Positions 1 to 6,637 of a stretch of DNA of 10,623 nucleotides are shown piece by piece. Every line of letters starts with the position of its first letter. Within the stretch, counting starts at the first letter, position 1. The position numbers were made by a program, and so were the translations under genes. The notes beneath the pieces are model-generated. The model was not told where the DNA came from and made no database searches. It worked only from the letters and a program-made list of their open reading frames with translations. Origin of the DNA: Alphaproteobacteria bacterium (GTDB taxonomy: Bacteria; Pseudomonadota; Alphaproteobacteria; Sphingomonadales; Sphingomonadaceae); assembly GCA_016650315.1 (NCBI GenBank), contig JAENVZ010000319.1:1-10623 (forward strand), in the 5' to 3' direction.

Positions 1-530
1 CCCCACACTTCCGCCCCGACCTTGGACGCAATCGCCTCGTCCGCGACAATTTCGGCGCGATGTTCATTGAGCGACACATAAATCAGTATCCCCGTGCGGC
101 CTATGGTGCGCCGTTCAGCGCCCACCATGAAATAAGCTATCGCCCTGCGGCGCACCCGGCGGGCCTTGGTCCTTTTCGGCGTGATCGCCATCCGCAGCGG
201 CCTGATCGCCAACAGATAGCGCATGGCCAGAAAGACAGCGATCATCAGGCCAAGCAGAACCGTCAGCGTCAGCCCTGCGGGAATATCCCGCTCCCAGCCG
301 CCACCCAGCAGGATATGCAAGCCGCCCATGAACCATGCGGGAAACATCGCAACCGCCGACAGGCACAGGAAACTGGCCGCAATTGCCCAGTGCAACCCCG
401 CATCGTGATAGCTGTCGGACTGATCTGTAACGATAGTGACGATTTCGCCATCGGTTAGCTTTTCAGCGCGCCCGACGGCCGCCGTAACTTCGGCATGGTC
501 CTCTGCCGTCAGCCGGTTTATCTTGCGCAT
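1..530 (-). CDS. TPM-domain membrane protein, C-terminus cut by window edge
   Basis: An open frame runs leftwards from ATG at 530-528 to the window edge without a stop, giving 176 residues (MRKINRLTAEDHAEV...). The N-terminal part (about 5-40, with EKLTDGEIVTIVTDQSDSY) and the C-terminal part (about 135-176, with YFMVGAERRTIGRTGILIYVSL and EIVADEAIASKV) match the two ends of a TPM domain of the short TPM type. Between them lie two hydrophobic stretches, about residues 48-72 and 88-112, which look like membrane segments splitting the domain, followed by a basic stretch KRTKARRVRRR. The start overlaps the stop of the preceding TPM gene as TAATG, so translation is probably coupled and the two products probably act together at the membrane. 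The catalytic role of bacterial TPM domains is poorly defined, so no reaction is assigned. Little of the protein is likely missing. Confidence 0.8.
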   Translation of the reverse strand, partial: MRKINRLTAEDHAEVTAAVGRAEKLTDGEIVTIVTDQSDSYHDAGLHWAIAASFLCLSAVAMFPAWFMGGLHILLGGGWERDIPAGLTLTVLLGLMIAVFLAMRYLLAIRPLRMAITPKRTKARRVRRRAIAYFMVGAERRTIGRTGILIYVSLNEHRAEIVADEAIASKVGAEVW

Positions 531-1288
531 TACCATCCCCCTGATGCTCCACCGCCGCCAAAGCTGCCGCCGCCGCCGGAAAAGCCCCCGCCGCTGCTTC
601 CGCCGCCAAAGCCGCCACCAAGGCCCGGACCCCAGATCGCCACCGGACCACGCCCATTCCGGTATCGTCGACCGCCAAAGGCTCCTCCCAGCATGGTCGG
701 AAGAACGAAGAACAGCAGGATGAACCCCCAGAATATCAGCATGAAGCCATTGCCGGAACTCTGCGATTTTTTGGCCTGCTGCTCCGCAGCCAATGCCTGC
801 GCGCGCGCCTCATCGGGGGGCAGGGCCAGCAGCTTGCCGATCGCGCTGATGCCCGCCACAATGCCACCGGGATAATCGTTCGCCTTGAACCGCGGAAGAA
901 TGTCGCGCTGGATGATGATGCTCGACATCGCATCGGTCAATATGCCCTCAAGACCATAGCCGACCTCGATCCGCACCTTGCGGTCATTGGGCGCGACGAT
1001 CAGCAGCGCGCCGTTGTTCTTGTCCTTCTGCCCGATCCCCCAGGTGCGGCCAAGCTGGTAGCCATAATCGGCAATATCATAGCCCTGCAGGTCCGGCAGG
1101 GTGGCGACAACCACCTGCCGCCCGCTTTGGTCCTCAATCGCCTTCAGCTCAGCGGTAAGCGCCTGTTCCTGCGCTGGATTGAGCAGCTTCGCGTTATCAA
1201 CGACGCGCCCGGTCAGCTTGGGGAAGGTTTGGGCATGGGCTGCGGCAATGGTGAGGAGAAGGACCAATAACATGATCGCAATCGTCAC
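530..1288 (-). CDS. TPM-domain protein (YgcG type) with Gly-rich tail
   Basis: From a GTG at 1288 the product is 252 residues. It has a signal peptide (hydrophobic run 5-17, likely cleavage after AHA at 17-19), then a TPM domain about 25-155 with VVDNAKLL, the NNGALLIVAPNDRKVRIEVGYG segment and GILTDA. A membrane segment follows at about 182-200, and the last 30 residues are almost only Gly, Ser and Phe. This is the layout of YgcG-like proteins that accompany LemA. The frame stays open upstream to an ATG at 1384 (and GTG 1387) that overlaps the lemA stop as TGATG, but that extension is the translation of a palindromic repeat (FPSFRRRPESR...IKSGVT). ATG 1273 is a third possible start. I prefer 1288 because it leaves a normal signal peptide, but no strong Shine-Dalgarno decides it. 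It is probably co-transcribed with lemA. Confidence 0.8.
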   Translation of the reverse strand: MTIAIMLLVLLLTIAAAHAQTFPKLTGRVVDNAKLLNPAQEQALTAELKAIEDQSGRQVVVATLPDLQGYDIADYGYQLGRTWGIGQKDKNNGALLIVAPNDRKVRIEVGYGLEGILTDAMSSIIIQRDILPRFKANDYPGGIVAGISAIGKLLALPPDEARAQALAAEQQAKKSQSSGNGFMLIFWGFILLFFVLPTMLGGAFGGRRYRNGRGPVAIWGPGLGGGFGGGSSGGGFSGGGGSFGGGGASGGW

Positions 1289-1364
1289 CCCGGACTTGAT
1301 CCGGGGTCCAGGGTCAAACAGAAATGCGCCTGCGATCCTGGATTCCGGCCTTCGTCGGAATGAC
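1284..1364. repeat. Palindromic repeat element at the lemA/TPM junction
   Basis: About 81 bp bounded by GTCA (1284-1287) and TGAC (1361-1364). It contains two hairpins: CCCCGGA (1288-1294) with TCCGGGG (1300-1306), loop CTTGA; and ATTCCG (1342-1347) with CGGAAT (1356-1361). Read on the minus strand it is open in the TPM gene frame and translates with the SFRRRPESR and GPRIKSGVT segments that turn up as false N- or C-terminal extensions in many alphaproteobacterial protein predictions. I infer a dispersed intergenic repeat inserted between lemA and the TPM gene. Only one copy is in this window. Confidence 0.75.
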
Positions 1365-1383
1365 GGAAACGGGGAAGATCGCA

Positions 1384-1983
1384 TCACCCCCCGAAATCCA
1401 CTTTCGGGGCTTCGTTCGCGCCCGCCGTGGTCGCTGCGAACGGCGTCATCGGTTTGGCGCCGTGGACCAGCTTTGCGCCGATCATTTCGGGGAATGTGCG
1501 GATACGGGTGTTATAGTCGCGCACCGCCTCATTATAATCGCGCCGGGCGACCGCGATGCGGTTTTCGGTCCCTTCAAGCTGGCTTTGCAGCGCCAGGAAA
1601 TTCTCGTTGGACTTGAGGTTGGGATAGGCTTCCACCGATACCAACAACCGGCCAAGCGACTGGCCAAGTTCATTTTGCGCCGACTGGAACGCCGCCATCT
1701 TTTGCGGGTTCTGCAGGTCGTTAGCACTGACCTGTACCGATGTGGCCTTGGCGCGCGCTTCCGTCACCCTGGTCAACGTATCTTGTTCCTGTTTGGCATA
1801 GCCCTTCACCACCGAAACCAGATTGGGGACCAGATCCGCCCGCCGCTGATACTGGTTTTGCACGTCGGCCCATTTCGCCTTCACGGTTTCTTCTGCCGCC
1901 GGGATGCTGTTGATGCCGCACGCGGACAACGAAACCACCGCGACGGGCGCAAGCAGGGCATAGGAAAAACGGCTGTTGGTCAT
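1384..1983 (-). CDS. lemA: LemA family lipoprotein
   Basis: This is a 199-residue protein with a lipoprotein signal peptide: hydrophobic segment about 8-19 and lipobox LSAC with Cys22, which predicts a lipid anchor in the envelope. The family core follows. NQYQRRADLVPNLV is at about 43-56, then come helical segments (KQEQDTLTRVTEARAKA, FQSAQNELGQSLGRLLVSVEAYPNL), and the signature LEGTENRIAVARRDYNEAVRDYN is near 136-158. Length and order are normal for LemA, a helical-bundle protein of unclear molecular function that is often encoded beside TPM-domain genes, as here. The start is supported by GGAG six bases upstream of the ATG (minus strand, 1984-1994). A promoter with TTGCGA and TATTTT at 17-bp spacing lies just upstream. 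Its stop overlaps a potential upstream start of the next gene (TGATG), so lemA is probably the first gene of a three-gene operon. Confidence 0.93.
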   Translation of the reverse strand: MTNSRFSYALLAPVAVVSLSACGINSIPAAEETVKAKWADVQNQYQRRADLVPNLVSVVKGYAKQEQDTLTRVTEARAKATSVQVSANDLQNPQKMAAFQSAQNELGQSLGRLLVSVEAYPNLKSNENFLALQSQLEGTENRIAVARRDYNEAVRDYNTRIRTFPEMIGAKLVHGAKPMTPFAATTAGANEAPKVDFGG

Positions 1984-2027
1984 TGCATACTCCGAATGGA
2001 AATGTTGCGGCTTGGTCCAATGGCTGC

Positions 2028-2056
2028 AAAATAGGGTGTTGATTGCCGGTTCGCAA
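2028..2056 (-). promoter_or_regulatory. Likely sigma70-type promoter of lemA
   Basis: On the minus strand TTGCGA (2056-2051) is followed after exactly 17 bases by TATTTT (2033-2028), about 45 bases before the lemA start. The spacing is ideal and both boxes match the consensus at four or five positions. Confidence 0.55.
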
Positions 2057-2070
2057 CAATCATGCTGTTA

Positions 2071-2076
2071 TATAAT
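2071..2076 (+). promoter_or_regulatory. Perfect -10 hexamer facing mscL
   Basis: TATAAT at 2071-2076 lies 38 bases before the mscL start, inside an AT-rich patch. No good -35 box sits 16-18 bases upstream, so the promoter is only tentative. A TG at 2066-2067 could act as part of an extended -10 for the overlapping TATATA. The lemA -35 box lies only about 15 bases away on the other strand. Confidence 0.35.
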
Positions 2077-2113
2077 TATATGACACCTGCATAATATAGA
2101 GGGAGACCGACCG

Positions 2114-2542
2114 ATGCTGGCCGAATTTCGTAATTTCATCGCCAAGGGCAATGTTCTTGACCTTGCCGTTGCTGTCATCATTGGCGCGGCTTTTGCGACC
2201 ATCACCAAATCGCTGACTGACGATATCATCATGCCCATCGTGGGCTTTCTGTTCGGCGGCGTCGATTTTTCCAGTCATTTCATCATATTGGGCGAAATCC
2301 CCACCGATTTCAACGGATCGCCCGCAAACTATGCCGACATGAAGGCGGCGGGCGTTGCCTTACTGGGATGGGGTGAGTTCCTGACCGTTATCATCAATTT
2401 CATGATCCTCGCCTTCATCATTTTCCTGATCGTGCGTCAGGCGAGCAAATTCGCAAAGGCCGAAGACGCCCCTGCCGCGCCCGCGCCGGACCCCGAAGAC
2501 GTCGTTCTGTTGCGTGAAATCCGCGATCTGTTGAAGAAATAA
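2114..2542 (+). CDS. mscL: Large-conductance mechanosensitive channel MscL
   Basis: This 142-residue protein starts with the family N-terminus MLAEFRNFIAKGNVLDLAVAVIIGAAF: an amphipathic helix, then transmembrane helix 1 about 14-45. A periplasmic loop (about 50-84, NGSPANYADMKAAG) comes next, then transmembrane helix 2 about 86-108 (FLTVIINFMILAFIIFLIV). A charged cytoplasmic helix at the C-terminus (DVVLLREIRDLLKK) follows an Ala/Pro-rich linker (119-127). MscL forms a pentameric inner-membrane pore that opens under membrane tension and releases solutes during hypo-osmotic shock. Length is normal for the family. The start is fixed by GGGAG at 2101-2105, eight bases before ATG. It diverges from lemA and is followed directly by the ssrA promoter region, so it is probably a single-gene unit. 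Confidence 0.97.
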   Translation: MLAEFRNFIAKGNVLDLAVAVIIGAAFATITKSLTDDIIMPIVGFLFGGVDFSSHFIILGEIPTDFNGSPANYADMKAAGVALLGWGEFLTVIINFMILAFIIFLIVRQASKFAKAEDAPAAPAPDPEDVVLLREIRDLLKK

Positions 2543-2563
2543 CAGTTCCCGCCCGGCGGTCAC

Positions 2564-2591
2564 TTTTCATTCAGCAAACATCGCCTATATA
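2564..2591 (+). promoter_or_regulatory. Candidate ssrA promoter
   Basis: TTTTCA (2564-2569) and TATATA (2586-2591) are separated by 16 bases and lie just upstream of the acceptor piece of the tmRNA. The -35 box is only a four-of-six match. Position and the absence of another source of transcription support it. Confidence 0.4.
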
Positions 2592-2803
2592 GGTTGGTGC
2601 CGGACGTGTCCGGATATGGCGATAAATGACGTCGTGTAATAGGCGCAGCGGACCCGGGGGCAGTACCCGGCGGCTCCACCAGAAAGGGCTTTACCCATAG
2701 CAAAGCCCATCCTGACGGGGCCGAACCAGGATCGACGTGTGTTGAAAGACGATACTCTTTGCCCGGCCCGAGTAAGCCGTAAAACTGTTCAAAACCTACA
2801 AGT

Positions 2804-2839
2804 GCCAACGATAATGAGGCTCTTGCTCTTGCTGCGTAA
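2804..2839 (+). other. tmRNA proteolysis tag ANDNEALALAA
   Basis: The resume codon GCC at 2804 opens the frame GCC AAC GAT AAT GAG GCT CTT GCT CTT GCT GCG TAA, giving ANDNEALALAA. The ANDN start and the hydrophobic LAA end fit alphaproteobacterial tags; the terminal ALAA is the ClpXP/ClpAP recognition end. The charged alanine of the tRNA-like part would add one more Ala in front. Confidence 0.93.
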
Positions 2840-2920
2840 TTGATGGGCTAACGCCCTGACATTACACAAAAAGAACGCGGTTGGACCTACCGGGCAACAG
2901 AAATGGATTCCAGCGGTTTG

Positions 2921-2946
2921 GGGAGCGCCGGGCAACAGAAGCTCCC
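2921..2946 (+). terminator. 3' hairpin of ssrA, possible terminator
   Basis: GGGAGC (2921-2926) pairs with GCTCCC (2941-2946) around a 14-base loop, followed by the weakly T-rich TACTTTCC. It lies between the convergent ssrA and serB genes, 8 bases from the serB stop. It may be the last structural element of the tmRNA rather than, or as well as, a terminator. There is no true U-tract. Confidence 0.4.
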
Positions 2947-2953
2947 TACTTTC

Positions 2954-3835
2954 CTAGTCCTCAACCCATTCCTTCCGGCCAATGCCCTGCGCGTACAGCA
3001 GCACGCTCAAATCGCCATGAACGATTTCCGCGTCGGCGGCATCCCGCGCCTTTTGCTTGGCGTGATAGGCAACGCCAAGGCCCGCCCCTTCGATCATCAA
3101 TATGTCGTTGGCGCCATCGCCGACCGCCATGGTGAATTCCCGCGCGATGCCATGGCCCGCAATCGCATTTTCCAGTTCATCACGCTTGGTCTGCGCATCG
3201 ACGATCGGCAGCCGGACCGTGCCGGTCAGGCGCGAATCCTCAATCTCCAGCACATTCGCAACAACCCGGCCAAAGCCGATGTCCTGCGCCACAGGCTCGG
3301 CAAACCGGGTAAAGCCGCCCGACACAAGCACGGTCTTTGCCCCGCGCGCCGCCATGGTACGCACCAGCGCTTTCGCCCCCGGCATGATTCGCACCCGTTC
3401 GGCGCGGCACAGGTCGATAACCTTGTCCTCCATGCCCTTGAGCAGCGCGACACGGCTGCGCAACGCCTCGGCAAAATCGAGTTCGCCGCGCATGGCCCGT
3501 TCGGTGACTCCCGCAATCTGCGCTTTGATACCCGCATAATCGGCCAGCTCATCAATGCATTCGACGGTAATCATGGTCGAATCCATATCGGCCACCAGCA
3601 ACTTCTTTTCGCGCGACATCAGCGGCTGGACGATCGCGTCGATCCCGTCCGCCATGATCTGCAACACCGTGCGCGCCTCTGCGGGGTTGGCTACGAACAT
3701 CAGGTCGGTCGCTTTGCCGGGGTCAATGTCCCGCACCTCGCCCGGTTCGCAGCCCGCAGCGGCCAGCCGGTCGCGCGCGGCGGAAATATCCCCCTGCCGC
3801 AAAACATTTCTTGCCACTATGGTCGCAACGAACAT
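2954..3835 (-). CDS. serB: Phosphoserine phosphatase SerB
   Basis: This 293-residue cytoplasmic enzyme hydrolyses phosphoserine to serine, the last step of serine synthesis. The HAD-fold signatures are complete: DMDST at 83-87 (nucleophile Asp83, acid/base Asp85), VSGGFT at 171-176 (Ser172), Lys218 and GDGAND at 239-244. The cap region contains [12 protein letters not shown] (91-102) and the [15 protein letters not shown] segment. The first 75 residues form a shorter N-terminal domain, as in alphaproteobacterial SerB. The start is ATG at 3835-3833, which lies within the CATG shared with the divergent miaA start; upstream sequence shows only a weak GGGA. The 3' end faces the end of ssrA. Its promoter must lie within the first part of miaA. 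Confidence 0.96.
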   Translation of the reverse strand: MFVATIVARNVLRQGDISAARDRLAAAGCEPGEVRDIDPGKATDLMFVANPAEARTVLQIMADGIDAIVQPLMSREKKLLVADMDSTMITVECIDELADYAGIKAQIAGVTERAMRGELDFAEALRSRVALLKGMEDKVIDLCRAERVRIMPGAKALVRTMAARGAKTVLVSGGFTRFAEPVAQDIGFGRVVANVLEIEDSRLTGTVRLPIVDAQTKRDELENAIAGHGIAREFTMAVGDGANDILMIEGAGLGVAYHAKQKARDAADAEIVHGDLSVLLYAQGIGRKEWVED

Positions 3836-4790
3836 GAGCAGTCCCGAATTCCTTTCCCGCCAGAATCAGCACGCCCATGGCCGCCCGGCTGTCGCGCTTA
3901 TTGCCGGACCGACCGCCAGCGGCAAGAGCGCTTTGGCGCTGGCGCTGGCAAAGCGACAGGACGCGGTCATCATCAATGCCGATGCAAGTCAGGTTTATGC
4001 CGACCTCGCCATCCTGTCGGCGCGGCCCTCGACAGAGGAAATGACTACGGCTCCGCACCGGTTGTTCGGTACAATCGATGGCGCGGAAATCTGCTCGGCT
4101 GCGCGCTGGGCAACGGACGCGAAACGAGAGATCGAGGTTGCGCTTGAGGCTGGGCAATTGCCGGTGCTGGTGGGTGGCACCGGCCTTTATATCCGAACGT
4201 TGCTGGACGGGATTGCGCCGGTGCCGGAGATTGCCCCCGGTATCAGGACAGAGGTTCGCGCCCTTCCCGTCGAAGCCGCCTATGCCGCCTTGCAACAGGA
4301 AGACCCGGCAAGCGCAGCGCGGCTCGCGCCCGCCGACAACAACCGGATTGCGCGGGCGTTGGAGGTAGTGCGTTCGACTGGCAAGCCGTTGGGGTGGTGG
4401 CATGCTCACATGAAGGGCGGCATTGCGGATCAGATCGACCTGCGCCCGATGCTCCTCCTCCCCCCCCGACCCTGGCTGCTTGAACGATGCGACAGACGGT
4501 TTGAACAGATGCTGGAACAGGGTGCGATTGAGGAAGTCGAACGGCTGACAGCCCGGAATCTGCATGCCGACCTGCCAGTCATGCGCGCCATTGGCGTGCG
4601 CGAGATTGCGGCATGGCGGCGCGGCGACATTAGTCGGGAGGACATGATTGCACTGGGACAAACCGCCACGCGTCAATATGCCAAGCGGCAATATACCTGG
4701 TTCACCCATCAGCCTCCAACGGATTGGCCACGCCATAATGGAGAAATTGATAACAAAAAAATCTCTGAATTAGTAATAAAATTACAATGA
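3834..4790 (+). CDS. miaA: tRNA dimethylallyltransferase MiaA
   Basis: This 318-residue enzyme transfers a dimethylallyl group to A37 of tRNAs reading UNN codons. It shows the P-loop GPTASGKS (25-32), [12 protein letters not shown] (47-58; usual family form DSxQVY), [14 protein letters not shown] (113-126), [10 protein letters not shown] (169-178), and the C-terminal [12 protein letters not shown] (279-290). Length is slightly above the usual 300-315 because of an AT-rich, Lys/Ile-rich tail after residue 300. The start is ATG 3834. The frame stays open upstream to 3555, but that stretch is antisense to conserved serB sequence, so it is not coding; an ATG at 3819 is the only close alternative. 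There is no clear Shine-Dalgarno. It is followed by ilvB after 101 bases; transcription may run through, though that gap also looks like it has its own control region. Confidence 0.95.
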   Translation: MSSPEFLSRQNQHAHGRPAVALIAGPTASGKSALALALAKRQDAVIINADASQVYADLAILSARPSTEEMTTAPHRLFGTIDGAEICSAARWATDAKREIEVALEAGQLPVLVGGTGLYIRTLLDGIAPVPEIAPGIRTEVRALPVEAAYAALQQEDPASAARLAPADNNRIARALEVVRSTGKPLGWWHAHMKGGIADQIDLRPMLLLPPRPWLLERCDRRFEQMLEQGAIEEVERLTARNLHADLPVMRAIGVREIAAWRRGDISREDMIALGQTATRQYAKRQYTWFTHQPPTDWPRHNGEIDNKKISELVIKLQ

Positions 4791-4796
4791 TATGGA

Positions 4797-4825
4797 TTGA
4801 CAAGTCATTTTATTATAAATAGAGG
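4797..4825 (+). promoter_or_regulatory. Possible ilvB promoter
   Basis: A perfect TTGACA lies at 4797-4802, just after the miaA stop in AT-rich DNA. At 17-bp spacing the downstream hexamer is TAGAGG (4820-4825), a poor -10; the better TATAAA at 4814-4819 is only 11 bases away. The -35 is convincing, the whole promoter only moderately so. Confidence 0.35.
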
Positions 4826-4831
4826 CGAGCA

Positions 4832-4886
4832 CCTTGCCTTTCCGGCTGCACTGCAGCAAGGCCCGGCGTACTATTTTTGCAGGAGG
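4832..4886 (+). promoter_or_regulatory. Structured 5' leader of ilvB with ribosome binding site
   Basis: GCCTT (4836-4840) pairs with AAGGC (4858-4862) and, stacked inside, GCTGC (4845-4849) with GCAGC (4853-4857), loop ACT. A competing stem CCTTGC (4832-4837) with GCAAGG (4856-4861) is possible. TTTTT at 4874-4878 lies 11 bases after the stem and AGGAGG, a full Shine-Dalgarno, at 4881-4886. CTGCA copies in the hairpin could pair with TGCAG (4878-4882) next to the ribosome binding site. This suggests attenuation or translational control, but no convincing leader peptide rich in Ile, Val or Leu is visible here. Confidence 0.4.
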
Positions 4887-4891
4887 TTTGA

Positions 4892-6637
4892 GTGGCCGAG
4901 TTAAGCGGCGCGGACATATTGGTCGAAGCGCTGGTTGATCTGGGAGTTGATACGGTATTCGGGTATCCGGGCGGCGCGGTGCTGCCTATTTACGATGCGC
5001 TGTATAACCATCCCAAGCTCAAACATATCCTTGTTCGTCATGAACAGGCGGCGACCCATGCGGCAGAAGGCTATGCCCGTTCAACAGGGAAGCCCGGCGT
5101 CGTCCTCGTCACCTCCGGTCCCGGCGCCACCAACGCGATCACAGGCATTACCGACGCGCTGATGGACAGCATCCCGATGGTCGTCATCACCGGCCAGGTT
5201 GCAACCCATCTGATCGGCACCGATGCCTTTCAGGAAGCCGATACGGTTGGTCTGACGCGTCATTGCACCAAGCATAATTATCTGGTGAAGGACCCGGCCA
5301 AGCTGGGCCATATCATTCATGAGGCCTTTCATATTGCCACCTCCGGTCGTCCTGGCCCGGTCGTTGTCGATATTCCCAAGGATGTGCAGGTTGCGACCGC
5401 GCCTTACGAACATCCCGGTGAAATCCGGCACGAAAGCTATCGCCCGCAGGTCAAGGCACCGTCCGCCGACATCGAAAAGGCGCTCGCGATGCTGGCCGCA
5501 GCGCAGCGCCCGATCCTTTATACCGGCGGCGGCATCATCAACAGCGGGCCGGCAGCCAGCGTCTTGCTGCGCGAACTGGCCGCGCTCACCGGCGCGCCTG
5601 TCACCAGCACACTGATGGGCCTTGGCGCCTTTCCGGCTTCCTCGCCGCAATGGCTGGGCATGCTGGGCATGCACGGCACCTATGAAGCCAATATGGCGAT
5701 GAACCGGGCGGACCTGATCCTCTGCCTCGGCGCGCGTTTCGACGATCGTGTCACCGGACGGCTGGATGCCTTCTCACCCGAAAGCAAGAAAATCCACGTC
5801 GATATCGACCGCAGCTCGGTCAACAAGAATGTCGTCGTCGATCTGCCCGTCATCGGCGATGTCGGCGGCGTCATGGCCGAAATGATCGCGCTGTGGAAGG
5901 CCAAGGGTCACAAGGCTACCGACCAGACCGAGTGGTGGAGCCGGATCGAGGGCTGGCGTGCGCGCCGATCGCTGGATTATGCCGAAAACGGTACAGAAAT
6001 CATGCCGCAACGGGCCATCGCAGCGTTGTATGAAGCGACGAAAGGCCGCAACCCGATCATCACGACCGAGGTCGGCCAGCACCAGATGTGGGCGGCGCAG
6101 CATTTCCACTTCGACGATCCGAACAAATGGCTGACCAGCGGCGGCCTTGGCACCATGGGCTATGGGCTGCCGGCGGCCATTGGCGCGCAGATGGGCAATC
6201 CCGACGCGCTGGTCATCGACATTGCCGGCGACGCGTCGATCCAGATGAATATTCAGGAGCTTGGCACCGCGACCCAATATCGCCTGCCGGTCAAGATATT
6301 CATCCTGAACAATGAATATATGGGCATGGTCCGCCAGTGGCAGGAACTGACCTATGCCAGTCGCTATTCGGAAAGCTATTCCGATTCGCTGCCCGATTTC
6401 GTGAAGCTGGCGGAAGCCTATGGCTGGACCGGCATCAAGATCGAAAGCCCGCAGGAACTGGAGGCCGGCATCGCGCAGATGATCGACACCAAGGGACCGG
6501 TGCTGGTCGATTGCCGGGTTGCCAAGCTTTCCAACTGCTTCCCCATGATCCCGTCAGGCGCGGCGCATACCGACATGATCCTGGGCGATGCGGATGTTGC
6601 GGGCACCATGGATGATGAGGCAAAGGCGCTCGTATGA
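4892..6637 (+). CDS. ilvB: Acetohydroxyacid synthase, large catalytic subunit
   Basis: This 581-residue thiamine-diphosphate enzyme condenses two pyruvates to acetolactate (valine, leucine) or pyruvate with 2-ketobutyrate to acetohydroxybutyrate (isoleucine). Visible features: GYPGGAVLPIYDAL (24-37), catalytic Glu51 in RHEQAATHAAEGYAR, SGPGATNAITGITDAL (75-90), FAD-site GARFDDRVTG (280-289), and the cofactor motif starting IAGDAS (Asp447) and ending at NN (473-474). The herbicide-site Trp483 is in RQWQELTY. Ala104 stands where plant enzymes have the Pro197 of GQVP. Length is normal. The start is GTG 4892, set by AGGAGG five bases upstream. The stop overlaps the next start as ATGA, and the small regulatory subunit follows one gene later, so subunit ratio is probably set by coupled translation. 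Naming as ilvB or ilvI is a convention. Confidence 0.97.
   Translation: MAELSGADILVEALVDLGVDTVFGYPGGAVLPIYDALYNHPKLKHILVRHEQAATHAAEGYARSTGKPGVVLVTSGPGATNAITGITDALMDSIPMVVITGQVATHLIGTDAFQEADTVGLTRHCTKHNYLVKDPAKLGHIIHEAFHIATSGRPGPVVVDIPKDVQVATAPYEHPGEIRHESYRPQVKAPSADIEKALAMLAAAQRPILYTGGGIINSGPAASVLLRELAALTGAPVTSTLMGLGAFPASSPQWLGMLGMHGTYEANMAMNRADLILCLGARFDDRVTGRLDAFSPESKKIHVDIDRSSVNKNVVVDLPVIGDVGGVMAEMIALWKAKGHKATDQTEWWSRIEGWRARRSLDYAENGTEIMPQRAIAALYEATKGRNPIITTEVGQHQMWAAQHFHFDDPNKWLTSGGLGTMGYGLPAAIGAQMGNPDALVIDIAGDASIQMNIQELGTATQYRLPVKIFILNNEYMGMVRQWQELTYASRYSESYSDSLPDFVKLAEAYGWTGIKIESPQELEAGIAQMIDTKGPVLVDCRVAKLSNCFPMIPSGAAHTDMILGDADVAGTMDDEAKALV

Larger units (their letters stand above)
2600..2955 (+). 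ncRNA. ssrA: Two-piece (circularly permuted) tmRNA
   Basis: tmRNA rescues stalled ribosomes and tags the nascent chain for proteolysis. The gene is permuted. The 3' (acceptor) part comes first: T-stem CCGGG/CCCGG (2654-2658 with 2666-2670), seven-base loop GGCAGTA, acceptor strand CGGCTCC (2671-2677), A and CCA (2679-2681). The spacer 2682-2716 contains a 7-bp hairpin, GGGCTTT (2686-2692) with AAAGCCC (2702-2708), and is presumably removed. The coding part starts with GGGGCCG (2717-2723), which pairs with CGGCTCC over seven positions (one G-U). A clear H-type pseudoknot follows: TACTC (2753-2757) with GAGTA (2770-2774), interleaved with CGGC (2764-2767) and GCCG (2776-2779). The tag reading frame is at 2804-2839 and a hairpin GGGC/GCCC at 2845-2856. 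Two further stem-loops end the RNA. Exact 5' and 3' ends are estimates. Permuted ssrA is established for alphaproteobacteria. Confidence 0.93.

Noticed and set aside
2560..2808. 82-codon minus-strand frame
   Set aside because: It runs across both pieces of the tmRNA gene and has no recognisable features.
3555..3833. In-frame upstream extension of miaA
   Set aside because: It lies antisense to the conserved serB coding region, including its catalytic motif, and MiaA proteins normally begin shortly before the P-loop.
4078..4368. Arg/Cys-rich plus-strand frame inside miaA, and similar frames inside ilvB and serB
   Set aside because: They are alternative-frame shadows with Arg/Pro/Ser-rich composition and no independent start signals.
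3723..4736. 337-codon minus-strand frame opposite miaA
   Set aside because: MiaA motifs on the plus strand are complete; the antisense product shows no domain features.
4814..4819. TATAAA as the -10 box paired with TTGACA (4797-4802)
   Set aside because: The spacing is only 11 bases, too short for a sigma70-type promoter.
4787..4822. Mini-frame [11 protein letters not shown] overlapping the miaA stop, as an ilvB leader peptide
   Set aside because: It has only two isoleucines, no run of branched-chain codons and no ribosome binding site, and it would mostly precede any transcript started from the TTGACA-associated promoter.
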